The notes under the pieces are model-generated. The model saw only the letters and a program-made list of their open reading frames with translations, ran no database searches and was not told the DNA's origin. Position numbers and translations under genes: made by a program. Below, piece by piece: positions 26,277 through 35,019 of a DNA stretch of 64,000 nucleotides (positions are counted from its first letter, which is position 1; each line of letters starts with the position of its first letter). Source of the DNA: Bacteroidota bacterium (lineage in GTDB: Bacteria > Bacteroidota > Bacteroidia > Flavobacteriales > Flavobacteriaceae); contig JAKQHT010000012.1 of the NCBI GenBank assembly GCA_029557895.1, positions 46,392 through 110,391 on the forward strand. Reading direction: 5' to 3'.

Positions 26277-28544
26277 ATGGCATTTGACATTGATATGATA
26301 AAAAAGGTTTACCAAACGATGCCTGCACGTGTTGACAAAGCAAGGGAAATAGTTGGAAAACCGTTGACACTATCAGAAAAGATATTATACGCCCACCTTT
26401 GGGATGGTATGCCAAGTACCGGATACCAGCGTGGTAAGGATTATGTTGATTTTGCACCAGACCGTATTGCCTGTCAGGATGCTACCGCGCAAATGGCGTT
26501 GTTGCAATTTATGCAAGCCGGGAAAGCCAAAGTTGCTGTGCCCACAACGGTGCATTGCGACCATTTGATCCAGGCAAAGCTTGGTGCCGTGCCAGACCTT
26601 AAACGTGCCAATGACACCAGCAAAGAAGTATTCGACTTTTTGGCATCTGTTTCAAACAAATATGGTATTGGGTTCTGGAAACCCGGAGCCGGGATCATCC
26701 ATCAAGTAGTGCTCGAAAATTATGCATTCCCGGGCGGAATGATGATTGGTACCGATTCGCATACGGTCAATGCAGGTGGATTGGGCATGGTGGCTATAGG
26801 TGTTGGAGGCGCTGATGCTGTGGATGTTATGGCAGGAATGGCCTGGGAATTGAAATTTCCTAAACTGATAGGCGTAAAACTAACGGGCAAGCTCAATGGT
26901 TGGACTTCTGCCAAAGATGTCATCTTGAAAGTCGCCGGAATCCTCACCGTAAAAGGAGGTACCGGAGCTATTGTGGAATACTTTGGCGAAGGCGCAAAAA
27001 ATCTTTCTTGTACCGGAAAAGGTACAATCTGTAACATGGGCGCAGAAATTGGTGCCACAACTTCTACATTTGGTTATGATGAATCAATGGAGCGCTATTT
27101 GAGGGCCACCGATAGGGCAGAGATAGCCGATGAAGCAAACAAGATCCGTGAGTATCTCACCGGCGACCCCGAAGTGTACCAAAACCCCGAACAGTATTTT
27201 GACCAGCTTATAGAGATAGATCTCGACACTTTGCGTCCGCATTTAAATGGTCCCTTTACGCCCGATTTGGCAACACCGGTTGGCGAACTTGGGCCATTGG
27301 CAAAAGAAAAAGGCTGGCCCATTAAAGTGGATTGGGGACTCATTGGTTCTTGTACCAACAGTTCGTATGAAGATCTTACGCGTGCCGCATCCATAGCAAA
27401 ACAGGCCGTTGACAAAAAAATCAAGGCAAAATCGGATTTCGGTATCAATCCCGGTTCAGAGCAGATTCGCTATACCGCAGAACGCGATGGCATTCTTAAG
27501 ATTTTTGAGGATTTGGATGCGACGATTTTTACCAATGCCTGTGGGCCATGTATCGGTCAATGGGACCGTAGCGACCTGAAAGGTGATGAAAAGAATACCA
27601 TAGTACATTCGTTTAACAGGAATTTCTCAAAACGTGCCGACGGCAACCCAAACACCCATGCATTTGTAGGATCGCCGGAAATGGTGGCGGCAATAGCCAT
27701 AGCAGGCCGATTGGATTTTGACCCAGTCAACGACTACCTTATCAATGAAGATGGCGAAAAAGTAAAATTTGATGAACCTATGGGTATCGAATTGCCACCC
27801 AACGGGTTTGATGTCGAGGATGCCGGCTATGTAGAACCAATTGCCGATGGAAGCAAGGTAAATGTCGTTGTAAACCCACAATCGGAACGGTTGCATCTTC
27901 TGGAACCTTTTGTACCGATCGGAAATCGCATAAATGGTGCTAAACTTCTCATCAAGGCATTTGGCAAGTGCACTACAGACCATATTTCCATGGCCGGACC
28001 GTGGTTGCGTTATCGCGGGCATCTCGACAATATTTCTAACAACATGCTCATTGGCGCCGTGAATGCCTTCAATATGAAAACCAACTTTGTGAAAAATCAA
28101 ATGACCGGTGATTATGATGGTGTGCCTAATGTTGCAAGAGCTTACAAAGCCAAGAACATCAAAACCATTGTTGTGGGAGACCATAATTACGGCGAAGGTT
28201 CTTCACGTGAGCATGCTGCTATGGAGCCAAGGCATTTGGGAGTAGCTGCGGTTTTGGTGAAATCCTTTGCACGTATCCATGAGACCAATCTCAAAAAGCA
28301 AGGAATGTTGGCGCTTACCTTTGCCAATGAAGCCGATTATGACCTTATTCAGGAAGATGATACCATCAATTTCCTGGATTTGGATCAGTTTGCCCCGGAT
28401 AAACCTTTGATGATAGAGTTTGTCCACAGTGACGGCAGCAAAGACATTATCAAAACAAACCATTCGTATAACGTTTCCCAAATAGAATGGTTCAATGAAG
28501 GTTCTGCGCTCAACCTGATCAAAAAGGAAAATGCCGTATCATAA
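26277..28544 (+). CDS. Aconitate hydratase
   Basis: A 755-residue citrate-cycle enzyme that interconverts citrate and isocitrate with a [4Fe-4S] cluster. The three cluster cysteines are Cys359 in [13 protein letters not shown] and Cys422 and Cys425 in [10 protein letters not shown], almost the same positions as in mitochondrial aconitase, whose size it shares. It is thus the mitochondrial-like type, distinct from AcnB. Other blocks are [20 protein letters not shown] and the swivel-domain [20 protein letters not shown] start at the ATG at 26277, where the typical [12 protein letters not shown] begins. A strong terminator follows. Confidence 0.97.
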   Translation: MAFDIDMIKKVYQTMPARVDKAREIVGKPLTLSEKILYAHLWDGMPSTGYQRGKDYVDFAPDRIACQDATAQMALLQFMQAGKAKVAVPTTVHCDHLIQAKLGAVPDLKRANDTSKEVFDFLASVSNKYGIGFWKPGAGIIHQVVLENYAFPGGMMIGTDSHTVNAGGLGMVAIGVGGADAVDVMAGMAWELKFPKLIGVKLTGKLNGWTSAKDVILKVAGILTVKGGTGAIVEYFGEGAKNLSCTGKGTICNMGAEIGATTSTFGYDESMERYLRATDRAEIADEANKIREYLTGDPEVYQNPEQYFDQLIEIDLDTLRPHLNGPFTPDLATPVGELGPLAKEKGWPIKVDWGLIGSCTNSSYEDLTRAASIAKQAVDKKIKAKSDFGINPGSEQIRYTAERDGILKIFEDLDATIFTNACGPCIGQWDRSDLKGDEKNTIVHSFNRNFSKRADGNPNTHAFVGSPEMVAAIAIAGRLDFDPVNDYLINEDGEKVKFDEPMGIELPPNGFDVEDAGYVEPIADGSKVNVVVNPQSERLHLLEPFVPIGNRINGAKLLIKAFGKCTTDHISMAGPWLRYRGHLDNISNNMLIGAVNAFNMKTNFVKNQMTGDYDGVPNVARAYKAKNIKTIVVGDHNYGEGSSREHAAMEPRHLGVAAVLVKSFARIHETNLKKQGMLALTFANEADYDLIQEDDTINFLDLDQFAPDKPLMIEFVHSDGSKDIIKTNHSYNVSQIEWFNEGSALNLIKKENAVS

Positions 28545-28565
28545 TTCAAACATTTAATATTTCAG

Positions 28566-28600
28566 AGCTTCTGGCCATGCAAATGCCAGAAGCTTTTTTT
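28566..28600 (+). terminator. Rho-independent terminator after aconitase
   Basis: A 10-bp perfect stem, AGCTTCTGGC (28566-28575) with GCCAGAAGCT (28585-28594), then seven T. It ends just before the next start codon at 28606, so that gene may depend on read-through or on a promoter inside the hairpin region. Confidence 0.88.
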
Positions 28601-28605
28601 ATACC

Positions 28606-29175
28606 ATGAAAATCTCAAAATCGCAGCGCAACAACATTCTGTTCTTTTTGTTCATTCTCATCATGATCATTCCGCAAACACGGACACCATTGCAGGTTCT
28701 GGTACATAAAGGTTTGGCGCAATTTGCACCTTCGGTGATTGCTGATGAAAAACGAGAAATACTGTCGGATTACAGCTGGATCCTTGCGGACGATAGTGGT
28801 GAACAGTTCGATTTTGAATCAGCAAAAGGCCGTGTTGTTGTCCTCAATTTTTGGGCTACGTGGTGTCCGCCCTGCGTAGCAGAAATGCCAAGTATCGCCC
28901 AATTGTACGCATCGTATAAGGACGAGGTTTTATTTCTGTTGGTCACTGACGAAAAGGACGAGATCATCGCTCGGTTCAAAGAGCGACACGGTTATACATT
29001 TCCCGTTTTCAGACCGTTAACAGCGTTGCCAAAAGGGCTTGAAGCAAGATCGATACCAAAAACCTACGTTATAGGCAAAGATGGAAGCATCGCCATAAAC
29101 AAAACCGGTGCTGCAGATTGGGACAGCGACAAAGTGCAAAAAACGCTCCAATCGCTTTTGGGTCAAAACCAATGA
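28606..29175 (+). CDS. TlpA-like thioredoxin-fold protein
   Basis: A 189-residue membrane-anchored protein (helix about 10-25) with a periplasmic TlpA/ResA-type thioredoxin domain. The active site is FWATWCPPCVAEMP with Cys87 and Cys90, and the cis-Pro is in RSIPKTYVIGKDG. Such proteins reduce disulfides in cytochrome c maturation or in envelope proteins. It begins immediately after the aconitase terminator, and no cytochrome maturation gene is near, so its target is unknown. Confidence 0.9.
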   Translation: MKISKSQRNNILFFLFILIMIIPQTRTPLQVLVHKGLAQFAPSVIADEKREILSDYSWILADDSGEQFDFESAKGRVVVLNFWATWCPPCVAEMPSIAQLYASYKDEVLFLLVTDEKDEIIARFKERHGYTFPVFRPLTALPKGLEARSIPKTYVIGKDGSIAINKTGAADWDSDKVQKTLQSLLGQNQ

Positions 29176-29430
29176 TAATAATTTTAGACAGGCAAAAGCT
29201 ATTGTAGATGCTGTTGGATTGCATGTTTGTAGTCATTAATTTTTTGTTTTTTGATCCTATTTCCTGTGATATAAAAAAAAAGGAAGGGTAGTGCTTTTTT
29301 TGGGATGGACCCATAATGCGCAAAAATCCAACAATTGCCTGGTGCGATAACAAATAGTAATCAATCAATTGCTATTTTGCAACGGCATTATGTAGCGGTA
29401 GAATACCTTTGAAAATACAGTGAAGTTTTG

Positions 29431-29515
29431 TGCGCACGAGAAGACTCGAACTTCCACATCCTAAACGGATACCAGCCCCTCAAGCTGGCGCGTCTACCAA
29501 TTCCGCCACGTGCGC
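29431..29515 (-). tRNA. tRNA-Leu (anticodon GAG)
   Basis: An 85-base class II tRNA on the minus strand. The acceptor stem GCGCACG/CGTGCGC is perfect, the D arm has GGCGGAATTGGTAGACGC, the anticodon arm is CCAGC-TTGAGGG-GCTGG, a long variable arm follows, and the T arm is GTTCGAGTC. The CCA end is not encoded. It is transcribed after the Lys tRNA. Confidence 0.96.
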
Positions 29516-29567
29516 ATTAGAACCCAAAAAAGATAAAAAAAAGCCAAGCAAACGCTTAACTTTTTTG

Positions 29568-29640
29568 TGACCCGGCTGGGGCTCGAACCCAGGACCCCAA
29601 CATTAAAAGTGTTGTGCTCTACCAGCTGAGCTACCGAGTC
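29568..29640 (-). tRNA. tRNA-Lys (anticodon TTT)
   Basis: A 73-base tRNA on the minus strand: acceptor GACTCGG/CCGGGTC with one T-G pair, D arm TAGCTCAGCTGGTAGAGC, anticodon arm CAACA-CTTTTAA-TGTTG, T arm GGGTTCGAGCCCC. CCA is not encoded. It is the first gene of a two-tRNA transcript; 52 bases separate it from tRNA-Leu. Confidence 0.96.
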
Positions 29641-29657
29641 TTTTGTTTAAGAGGGTG

Positions 29658-29688
29658 CAAATATAGAAACGATATATTTATTATCCAA
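29658..29688 (-). promoter_or_regulatory. Promoter of the tRNA-Lys/tRNA-Leu transcript
   Basis: On the minus strand, TTG (29688-29686), 20 bases, then TATATTTG (29665-29658): a full match to the flavobacterial primary-sigma consensus. The tRNA-Lys 5' end lies 18 bases downstream of it. Confidence 0.8.
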
Positions 29689-29735
29689 TCCTTTTTTTAA
29701 ATTATATTTGTTTTTTTTGACAACCTCTTTTCCTG

Positions 29736-30284
29736 ATGCATGATAATCAAAATATAACCCAAAAATCACGTATAATTTTGATGGGATATATGGGTTCCGG
29801 TAAATCCACCATTGGTTTGCTGCTCGCAAAGCATTTGAACTTCGATTTTGTAGATCTCGACCAGTATATTTCTGAAAAAGAAGTTTCTACGGTCCCAGAA
29901 ATCTTTAAAAGTAAAGGCGAAATTTATTTCCGAAAGAAAGAAAGCCTTTACCTTAACGAAGTATTGCAGTTTGATAATGTTGTCATTGCACTTGGTGGTG
30001 GCACGCCTTGTTATGCCGGCAATATGGCTTTGGTAGCCTCCCAAGCAGGCGTTATGAGCCTATATCTTAAAGCTTCGATAGGTCTTCTTGCCGGTAGATT
30101 GTGGTCAGAGCGGGAGAGACGACCCTTGATATCCCATATTGATAAAAAGGAAGAACTTGTGGAGTTTATAGGTAAACACCTTTTTGAGCGATCACAGTTT
30201 TATAATCTTGCAGATGTCGTGGTCAGTATCGACGGAAGAAATCTTGACGAAATTGTCGAGATTATAGATAAACACTTATTTTAA
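29736..30284 (+). CDS. aroK: Shikimate kinase
   Basis: A 182-residue cytoplasmic kinase making shikimate-3-phosphate in aromatic amino acid synthesis. The P-loop is GYMGSGKST (17-25), the shikimate-binding Asp is in FVDLDQYISE, the Arg in FRKKES, and the Walker B-like GGG in VIALGGGTPCY. The lid Arg is in RERRPLI. Normal length. Its 3' end overlaps the convergent phosphoribosyltransferase gene by nine bases. Confidence 0.95.
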   Translation: MHDNQNITQKSRIILMGYMGSGKSTIGLLLAKHLNFDFVDLDQYISEKEVSTVPEIFKSKGEIYFRKKESLYLNEVLQFDNVVIALGGGTPCYAGNMALVASQAGVMSLYLKASIGLLAGRLWSERERRPLISHIDKKEELVEFIGKHLFERSQFYNLADVVVSIDGRNLDEIVEIIDKHLF

Positions 30285-30779
30285 ATACGCTTCGTATTGT
30301 TTAGGTTGCAACACCACTTCTACGTGTTCGTTAAGTGAGGTAGAAAGGGAAATACCCTTAAAATCGGCCTTTACAGGAAATTTTTTATGATTTCGGTTTA
30401 CCAGTACGGCAGTCTTGAACTGTTTTAGTGGCACCTCCAAAAAATGCTTAACACCATAGATCAAAGTACTCCCCGAATGGAGCACGTCATCTACCAGCAC
30501 TATCGATTTGTCCTTGTAATCTTCTTTGTCAAGTGAGGTCGTTATGTCCGATAGCGGGTGTTTTTTGTCCATGCTCACTTTGCACAGTACAGACTTTATG
30601 TCCGAAATCTTATCGAGTTGGGCTTTTATAAGTTTGGCCAAGATAAAACCGTTGGCGTCAATACCGGCCAAGACGACTTCATTTTCATTGACATTGCTCT
30701 CATAGATTTGGTATGCAATGCGCCGGATCTTATGGGTTATTTCATCGTGGTTCAGTATGATGTGTTTTGCTGTTGCCAT
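30276..30779 (-). CDS. Phosphoribosyltransferase family protein (PyrR-like)
   Basis: A 167-residue type I phosphoribosyltransferase. The PRPP loop is VLVDDVLHSGST (about 94-105), preceded by the LAGIDANGFILAKLI segment. The length and the N-terminal half resemble PyrR bifunctional regulators, but Bacteroidota homologues may instead be purine or uracil salvage enzymes. I see no pyr genes near it. The ATG at 30779 is preferred to a TTG six bases upstream. It follows the S4 protein gene by 35 bases and is probably co-transcribed with it. Confidence 0.85.
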   Translation of the reverse strand: MATAKHIILNHDEITHKIRRIAYQIYESNVNENEVVLAGIDANGFILAKLIKAQLDKISDIKSVLCKVSMDKKHPLSDITTSLDKEDYKDKSIVLVDDVLHSGSTLIYGVKHFLEVPLKQFKTAVLVNRNHKKFPVKADFKGISLSTSLNEHVEVVLQPKQYEAYLK

Positions 30780-30814
30780 TGCCAATGCGTTTTTTCAAAG
30801 ATATAGAGTCTGCC

Positions 30815-31192
30815 TCAATCGGCCTCATCATTTTCATAAAAATCATCAATATCCCTACGGTCTTTTTTTGTAGGTCGCCCCGTACCTTTCTTCCGGTAAT
30901 AATCTTTGGCGTATTTTAGCATTTCAAGCGCCTCAAAAGCTTCTTTGGGTGTCGTATCAGTGCGGTAAATATCCACTAATTTTGCGCCGACTCTATTGGG
31001 AGGTATGTCATTGACCGTCAGTTGGAAATTGATCTGGTCCTTGCGCAGTTCAATTTTGTCTGATGGGTATATTTCCCTCCCGGGCTTCACCACTTGGCCA
31101 TTGACCTTTACATGTCCCTTTTTGCAGGCTTCGGTTGCAATGTTCCGTGTCTTGTAGTACCTCAAGCACCAAAGTAACTTGTCAATCCTCAT
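30815..31192 (-). CDS. RNA-binding S4 domain protein (Hsp15-like)
   Basis: A 125-residue protein. The N-terminal S4 domain (MRIDKLLWCLRYYKTRNIAT through HVKVNGQVVKPGREI) is followed by a basic tail (KKGTGRPTKKDRRDID), the layout of Hsp15. Hsp15 binds stalled 50S subunits carrying nascent chains and helps recycle them. I start at the ATG at 31192, where the domain begins. The phosphoribosyltransferase gene lies downstream. Confidence 0.9.
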   Translation of the reverse strand: MRIDKLLWCLRYYKTRNIATEACKKGHVKVNGQVVKPGREIYPSDKIELRKDQINFQLTVNDIPPNRVGAKLVDIYRTDTTPKEAFEALEMLKYAKDYYRKKGTGRPTKKDRRDIDDFYENDEAD

Positions 31193-31274
31193 ATTAAAAA
31201 CCAAAAATCTGCGTTAACCTATTTGTGCAAAGTTATTATAATATCGTATCTTGCGCGAAAAAAAATAAGTAAAG

Positions 31275-32300
31275 ATGAAATTGAAAACACTACGGTTTTT
31301 GCCACTTCTCATTTTGGTAATCGTTGCATCTTGTAACAGAGATGATGATAGTGATGATTTTGTTGTTGCCGACAGGGGAGAGCAACAAGTTATCGATAAC
31401 GAATTGCTCGTTACATATTTGCAAACCCATTATTACAATGCCTCTACCTTTGAAACTCCCGGTGATTATCATATATCCGATATTATCATAACCGAACTGC
31501 CCAAAGATGATGATGGTAATTATTTGCCAATGCCCGATCCAGACCAGAATGCTCTATTAATCGATGCGGTAGAGACAAAAGTCGACACTTTTGCCGATAC
31601 CAGATATGAATATTATGTTCTAAAATTGAATCATGGTGGTGGCCCATCGCCCCATTTTTGCGATATGGTTTATGTCAATTATTCCGGGATGCTTGAAGAC
31701 CATGATGAATTTGACTCAACTGTAAATCCAGTCAACTTTGATATCATGAACTTAATACCGGGATGGAGTTACGTACTACCCGATTTTGGAACCGCAGAAA
31801 GCGTGGCAACAAATCCTGACGGTACGCTTTCTTATACAAATTATGGTCTTGGAGTTATGTTCCTGCCTTCTGGCTTGGGCTATTTTGCTTCTCCAAATGC
31901 AGGTATGAGCCTGTATTCTAACCTTATATTTAAATTTGAACTCTACCAGACAAAAGTGAATGACCATGATAATGACGGTGTGCCTACGTACATAGAAGAT
32001 TTGAATGGCAATAAGTATGCTTTTGATGATGATACCGATAACGACTCTTCGCCCAACTTTTTGGATACCGATGATGATGGTGATGGGGTGTTGACAATCA
32101 ACGAATTGGTACCTAATACCTACACTGTTGATACAAATTTGGGAGAAGAAGAACCTGTGCTAGGAGAAGGCGAATTTGAAAGAAGCAGAACTACAAATGC
32201 CGGGGTCATTACCATTAAGACCGTTAAAATTGTTGACACTACAGGCAATGGGATACCGGACTATTTAGATTCGAGTGTTACCATAAACTATAATGAATAA
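31275..32300 (+). CDS. Lipoprotein with FKBP-like domain and Asp-rich TSP3-like repeats
   Basis: A 341-residue outer-envelope lipoprotein (lipobox VASC, Cys20). Residues about 120-235 look like an FKBP domain: VYVNYSGMLEDHDEFDST, LIPGWSYVLPDFG, GVMFLPSGLGYF and LIFKFELYQ. Next comes an Asp-rich calcium-binding stretch of thrombospondin type 3 style (NDHDNDGVPTYIED, DDDTDNDSSPNFLDTDDDGD, then NGIPDYLDSS). GldI of gliding bacteria is a related lipidated FKBP, but has no such tail. Active-site residues are only partly kept, so it may be a binding domain rather than an isomerase. A terminator shared with the convergent gene follows. Confidence 0.85.
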   Translation: MKLKTLRFLPLLILVIVASCNRDDDSDDFVVADRGEQQVIDNELLVTYLQTHYYNASTFETPGDYHISDIIITELPKDDDGNYLPMPDPDQNALLIDAVETKVDTFADTRYEYYVLKLNHGGGPSPHFCDMVYVNYSGMLEDHDEFDSTVNPVNFDIMNLIPGWSYVLPDFGTAESVATNPDGTLSYTNYGLGVMFLPSGLGYFASPNAGMSLYSNLIFKFELYQTKVNDHDNDGVPTYIEDLNGNKYAFDDDTDNDSSPNFLDTDDDGDGVLTINELVPNTYTVDTNLGEEEPVLGEGEFERSRTTNAGVITIKTVKIVDTTGNGIPDYLDSSVTINYNE

Positions 32301-32326
32301 AAAAATCCGCCATCTGGCGGATTTTT
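32301..32326. terminator. Bidirectional terminator between convergent genes
   Basis: AAAAATCCGCCA (32301-32312) pairs with TGGCGGATTTTT (32315-32326), a 12-bp inverted repeat flanked by A on the left and T on the right. It serves both the FKBP lipoprotein and the beta-barrel gene. Confidence 0.87.
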
Positions 32327-32328
32327 CT

Positions 32329-32919
32329 TTATAACTTAAGGGATAAACTTAAGATCAATTGGTCAGGGCGGGTATCGAGCCTGCTCGTGACGTCCGAACC
32401 AAAGTTGTCGTTGATGAAGGTGGCCTCGTTTTCATTGAACCCCCTCTCGTATCTCAAATCGATGCCGATATTGTTGATATTGACTCCAATGCCAAAATGA
32501 AGCCCAATGCTGAAATTGTTTTCGATATCATCTATGGTTATACCGTCAAAATCGGCATCCACAATGTACTGGAGTGATGGCCCGGCAAAAACACTCAAAG
32601 GCCCAATGATTTTGGCACCAACCAATAACGGAGCATCAAACTTTTTCATGCTAAAATCCTCACTGTCGTACGTACTTTTTGTGGCAGTATACACCAATTC
32701 TGGTTTAAAGTAAATTTTGTTGCCGACTTTGGCAAAAATTCCCAAATGGTAGCCAATATTTCTGTCTGGATGTTTTGCGCTTGAGCCTATAGTTTCAAAA
32801 TAATCGCCATTTCCATTGTAGTTGAGACCGCCTTTGATGCCAAAGCCGCTCCCGTTTTGAGCCTGCAATGCAAAACCTATCAATGCGGTCAGCATTACCG
32901 AGAAAACTATTTTTTTCAT
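32329..32919 (-). CDS. Outer-membrane beta-barrel protein (PorT-like family)
   Basis: A 196-residue exported protein: signal peptide to about residue 20 (FALQAQ), then NGSGFGIKGGLNYNGNGDYF, the usual first strands of the small outer-membrane barrel family widespread in Bacteroidota, alternating strands such as NKIYFKPELVYTA and IGPLSVFAGPSLQYI, and a final strand QLILSLSLKL. Eight strands are likely. It is not specific enough to call PorT itself. It stands alone on the minus strand. Confidence 0.87.
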   Translation of the reverse strand: MKKIVFSVMLTALIGFALQAQNGSGFGIKGGLNYNGNGDYFETIGSSAKHPDRNIGYHLGIFAKVGNKIYFKPELVYTATKSTYDSEDFSMKKFDAPLLVGAKIIGPLSVFAGPSLQYIVDADFDGITIDDIENNFSIGLHFGIGVNINNIGIDLRYERGFNENEATFINDNFGSDVTSRLDTRPDQLILSLSLKL

Positions 32920-32972
32920 AATAATTGTTTTACAGATTTGATTATAATATCAAAAACGGTGTAAAACATCCA

Positions 32973-33926
32973 TTATTTCCTTTTTATTACTTTTTTAACA
33001 GCTTCTATGATGGCTGCACTGTTCAGGCCGTACTTTTCCATAAGCTGTTCTGGCGTTCCAGATTCGCCAAATGTGTCTTTTGTGGCCACAAATTCTTGTG
33101 GTATTGGATGGTTTTCGACCAAAACCCTTGAAACACTCTCACCGAGCCCACCAAGATAGTTGTGTTCTTCGGCGGTGACAATGCAACCGGTTTTCCGTAC
33201 CGATTTTAGGATGGCTTCGCCATCAAGTGGTTTAATGGTGTGTATGTTGATGACCTCGGCAGTAATACCTGCTTCGTGCAGTGATTTTGCAGCTTCGAGA
33301 GCTTCCCATACCAAATGTCCGGTGGCTACGATAGTTACGTCATTGCCTTCGGTAAGTTTTATGGCCTTCCCAATTTCAAACACTTGGTTCTCTGGCGTAA
33401 AGTTTGGAACGGCCGGTCTTCCAAAACGCAGATATACAGGCCCATGATGTTCGGCAATGGCAATGGTAGCTGCTTTGGTCTGGTTGTAGTCGCAAGTGTT
33501 GATGACGGTCATGCCGGGCAGCATTTTCATCAGACCGATATCTTCCAATATCTGGTGTGTTGCACCATCTTCGCCAAGGGTCAGCCCGGCGTGTGAAGCA
33601 CAGATTTTTACATTTTTATCGGAGTAAGCAATGCTTTGGCGTATTTGGTCATATACACGTCCGGTCGAGAAATTGGCAAACGTGCCGGTAAAAGGGATTT
33701 TACCTCCTATGGTCAACCCGGCAGCGATGCCCATCATGTTGGCTTCGGCGATGCCCACCTGAAAAAAACGCTCCGGATGGTTCTTTTTGAAATCGTCCAT
33801 TTTCAAAGAGCCGATAAGGTCTGCGCATAGCGCAACAACGTTTTCATTGGTTTGTCCTAAAACTGTCAAACCCGCTCCAAATCCTGAACGTGTGTCTTTG
33901 TTTCCTGTATTAGAATATGTTTTCAT
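32973..33926 (-). CDS. Transketolase, C-terminal subunit
   Basis: A 317-residue subunit with the pyrimidine-binding domain and the C-terminal domain of transketolase. It has [20 protein letters not shown] with the catalytic Glu, [14 protein letters not shown] and [17 protein letters not shown]. With the N-terminal subunit it forms a split transketolase of the pentose phosphate pathway, or a close DXS-like relative; the spacing favours transketolase. I start at the ATG at 33926. The N-terminal gene ends 91 bases upstream, with a strong hairpin between. Confidence 0.93.
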   Translation of the reverse strand: MKTYSNTGNKDTRSGFGAGLTVLGQTNENVVALCADLIGSLKMDDFKKNHPERFFQVGIAEANMMGIAAGLTIGGKIPFTGTFANFSTGRVYDQIRQSIAYSDKNVKICASHAGLTLGEDGATHQILEDIGLMKMLPGMTVINTCDYNQTKAATIAIAEHHGPVYLRFGRPAVPNFTPENQVFEIGKAIKLTEGNDVTIVATGHLVWEALEAAKSLHEAGITAEVINIHTIKPLDGEAILKSVRKTGCIVTAEEHNYLGGLGESVSRVLVENHPIPQEFVATKDTFGESGTPEQLMEKYGLNSAAIIEAVKKVIKRK

Positions 33927-33934
33927 TTTTTTGT

Positions 33935-33975
33935 CCCCTATCTCCGCCAAACGGCGGAGGAACTCCTATTAGGGG
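33935..33975 (-). repeat. Nested hairpin between the transketolase subunit genes
   Basis: A perfect inner stem CTCCGCC/GGCGGAG (33942-33948 with 33953-33959, loop AAAC) lies within an outer stem CCCCTA/TAGGGG (33935-33940 with 33970-33975). The element is 9 bases upstream of the start codon of the downstream subunit gene. GC content is unlike the surroundings. It has no T tract on the minus strand, so it does not look like a simple terminator. Confidence 0.75.
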
Positions 33976-34017
33976 TCAATAGGATTTTTTATGTTGATTT
34001 AATAGATTGCCGAAAGT

Positions 34018-34863
34018 TTAATAATCGCCCAAAGTTTCGGGATTTTGTGAAAGTGCCTTTTCCAATTGTTCGTCGTTTGGGGCTTTGCCGTGCCATGCGT
34101 GGGTGTACATCATAAAATCCACACCGTTGCCCATCACGGTTTTTAGCAATATACAGATAGGTTTACCTTTTCCGGTGAGTGATTTGGCAAAGGACATCCC
34201 TTTCAATATTTCTTCAACATTATTCCCTTGATTGATTTCGACCACTGTCCATCCAAAAGCTTCAAATTTCTCTTTCACATTTCCCATAGGCAGAACCACA
34301 TCTGTTGGGCCATCTATTTGCTGACCGTTCAAATCCACGGTACAGACAAGGTTGTCCACATTGTTAGCAGCGGCATACATGATGGCCTCCCAGTTTTGGC
34401 CTTCTTGCAGTTCGCCATCGCCGTGCAGGCTATATACCAAGTGCGTATCTTTGTTGAGTTTTTTTGCCAAGGCGGCACCAATGGCGACCGACATACCTTG
34501 TCCGAGCGATCCCGAAGCCACACGAACTCCGGGCAAGCCTTCATGAGTGGTTGGGTGTCCTTGAAGGCGCGAGTCAATCTTCCTAAAGGTGTTCAGCTCT
34601 TCTACAGGGAAATAGCCACAGCGGGCAAGAACACTATAGAAAACAGGCGATATGTGCCCGTTGCTCAAGAAAAACAGGTCCTCGTCAATGCCGTCCATGT
34701 CAAAAGTAGCGTTTCGCTCCATGACCTCGTTGTAGAGCGCAACTAAAAATTCGGTACAACCCAAAGAACCACCGGGGTGGCCAGAATTTACCTTGTGTAC
34801 CATCCTTAGGATATCGCGTCTTGTCTGGATAACCAAATCTTCCAAATGTTTTATGTCTGCCAT
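34018..34863 (-). CDS. Transketolase, N-terminal subunit
   Basis: A 281-residue subunit carrying the thiamine diphosphate-binding domain: the GDGELQEGQNWEAIMYAAAN motif that opens GDG-x-N-like and NLVCTVDLNG, and the N-terminal substrate loop HKVNSGHPGGSLGCTEFL. Its partner gene follows on the minus strand. It begins 27 bases after a consensus promoter. Two-gene transketolases are common in archaea and some bacteria including Bacteroidota. Confidence 0.94.
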   Translation of the reverse strand: MADIKHLEDLVIQTRRDILRMVHKVNSGHPGGSLGCTEFLVALYNEVMERNATFDMDGIDEDLFFLSNGHISPVFYSVLARCGYFPVEELNTFRKIDSRLQGHPTTHEGLPGVRVASGSLGQGMSVAIGAALAKKLNKDTHLVYSLHGDGELQEGQNWEAIMYAAANNVDNLVCTVDLNGQQIDGPTDVVLPMGNVKEKFEAFGWTVVEINQGNNVEEILKGMSFAKSLTGKGKPICILLKTVMGNGVDFMMYTHAWHGKAPNDEQLEKALSQNPETLGDY

Positions 34864-34889
34864 AGTGTGACTGTTAGTTTTTTGTGTCG

Positions 34890-34919
34890 CAAAAATAAAG
34901 TTTTATGGCCCTTTGTCAA
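34890..34919 (-). promoter_or_regulatory. Promoter of the transketolase operon
   Basis: Minus strand: TTG (34919-34917), 19 bases, TATTTTTG (34897-34890). This is an exact match to the flavobacterial consensus TTG-N19-TAnnTTTG. The start codon at 34863 is 26 bases downstream. Confidence 0.85.
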
Positions 34920-35005
34920 AAATGAACAACGCCCACTTATTAACGAATTGGTCGGTTTTGCTAACAATTTTTGTTTTTATTAAGGATGTTGCATTTAATG
35001 TTATT

Positions 35006-35013
35006 TATCTTTG
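35006..35013 (+). promoter_or_regulatory. TAnnTTTG element directly before tgt
   Basis: TATCTTTG at 35006-35013 ends six bases before the tgt ATG at 35020. If used, transcription would begin at or next to the start codon. No TTG at the normal distance is visible. Confidence 0.5.
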
Positions 35014-35019
35014 CTCCTT

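Noticed and set aside
34228..34746. A 172-codon open frame on the + strand.
   Set aside because: Antisense shadow of the transketolase N-terminal subunit, which has unmistakable motifs.
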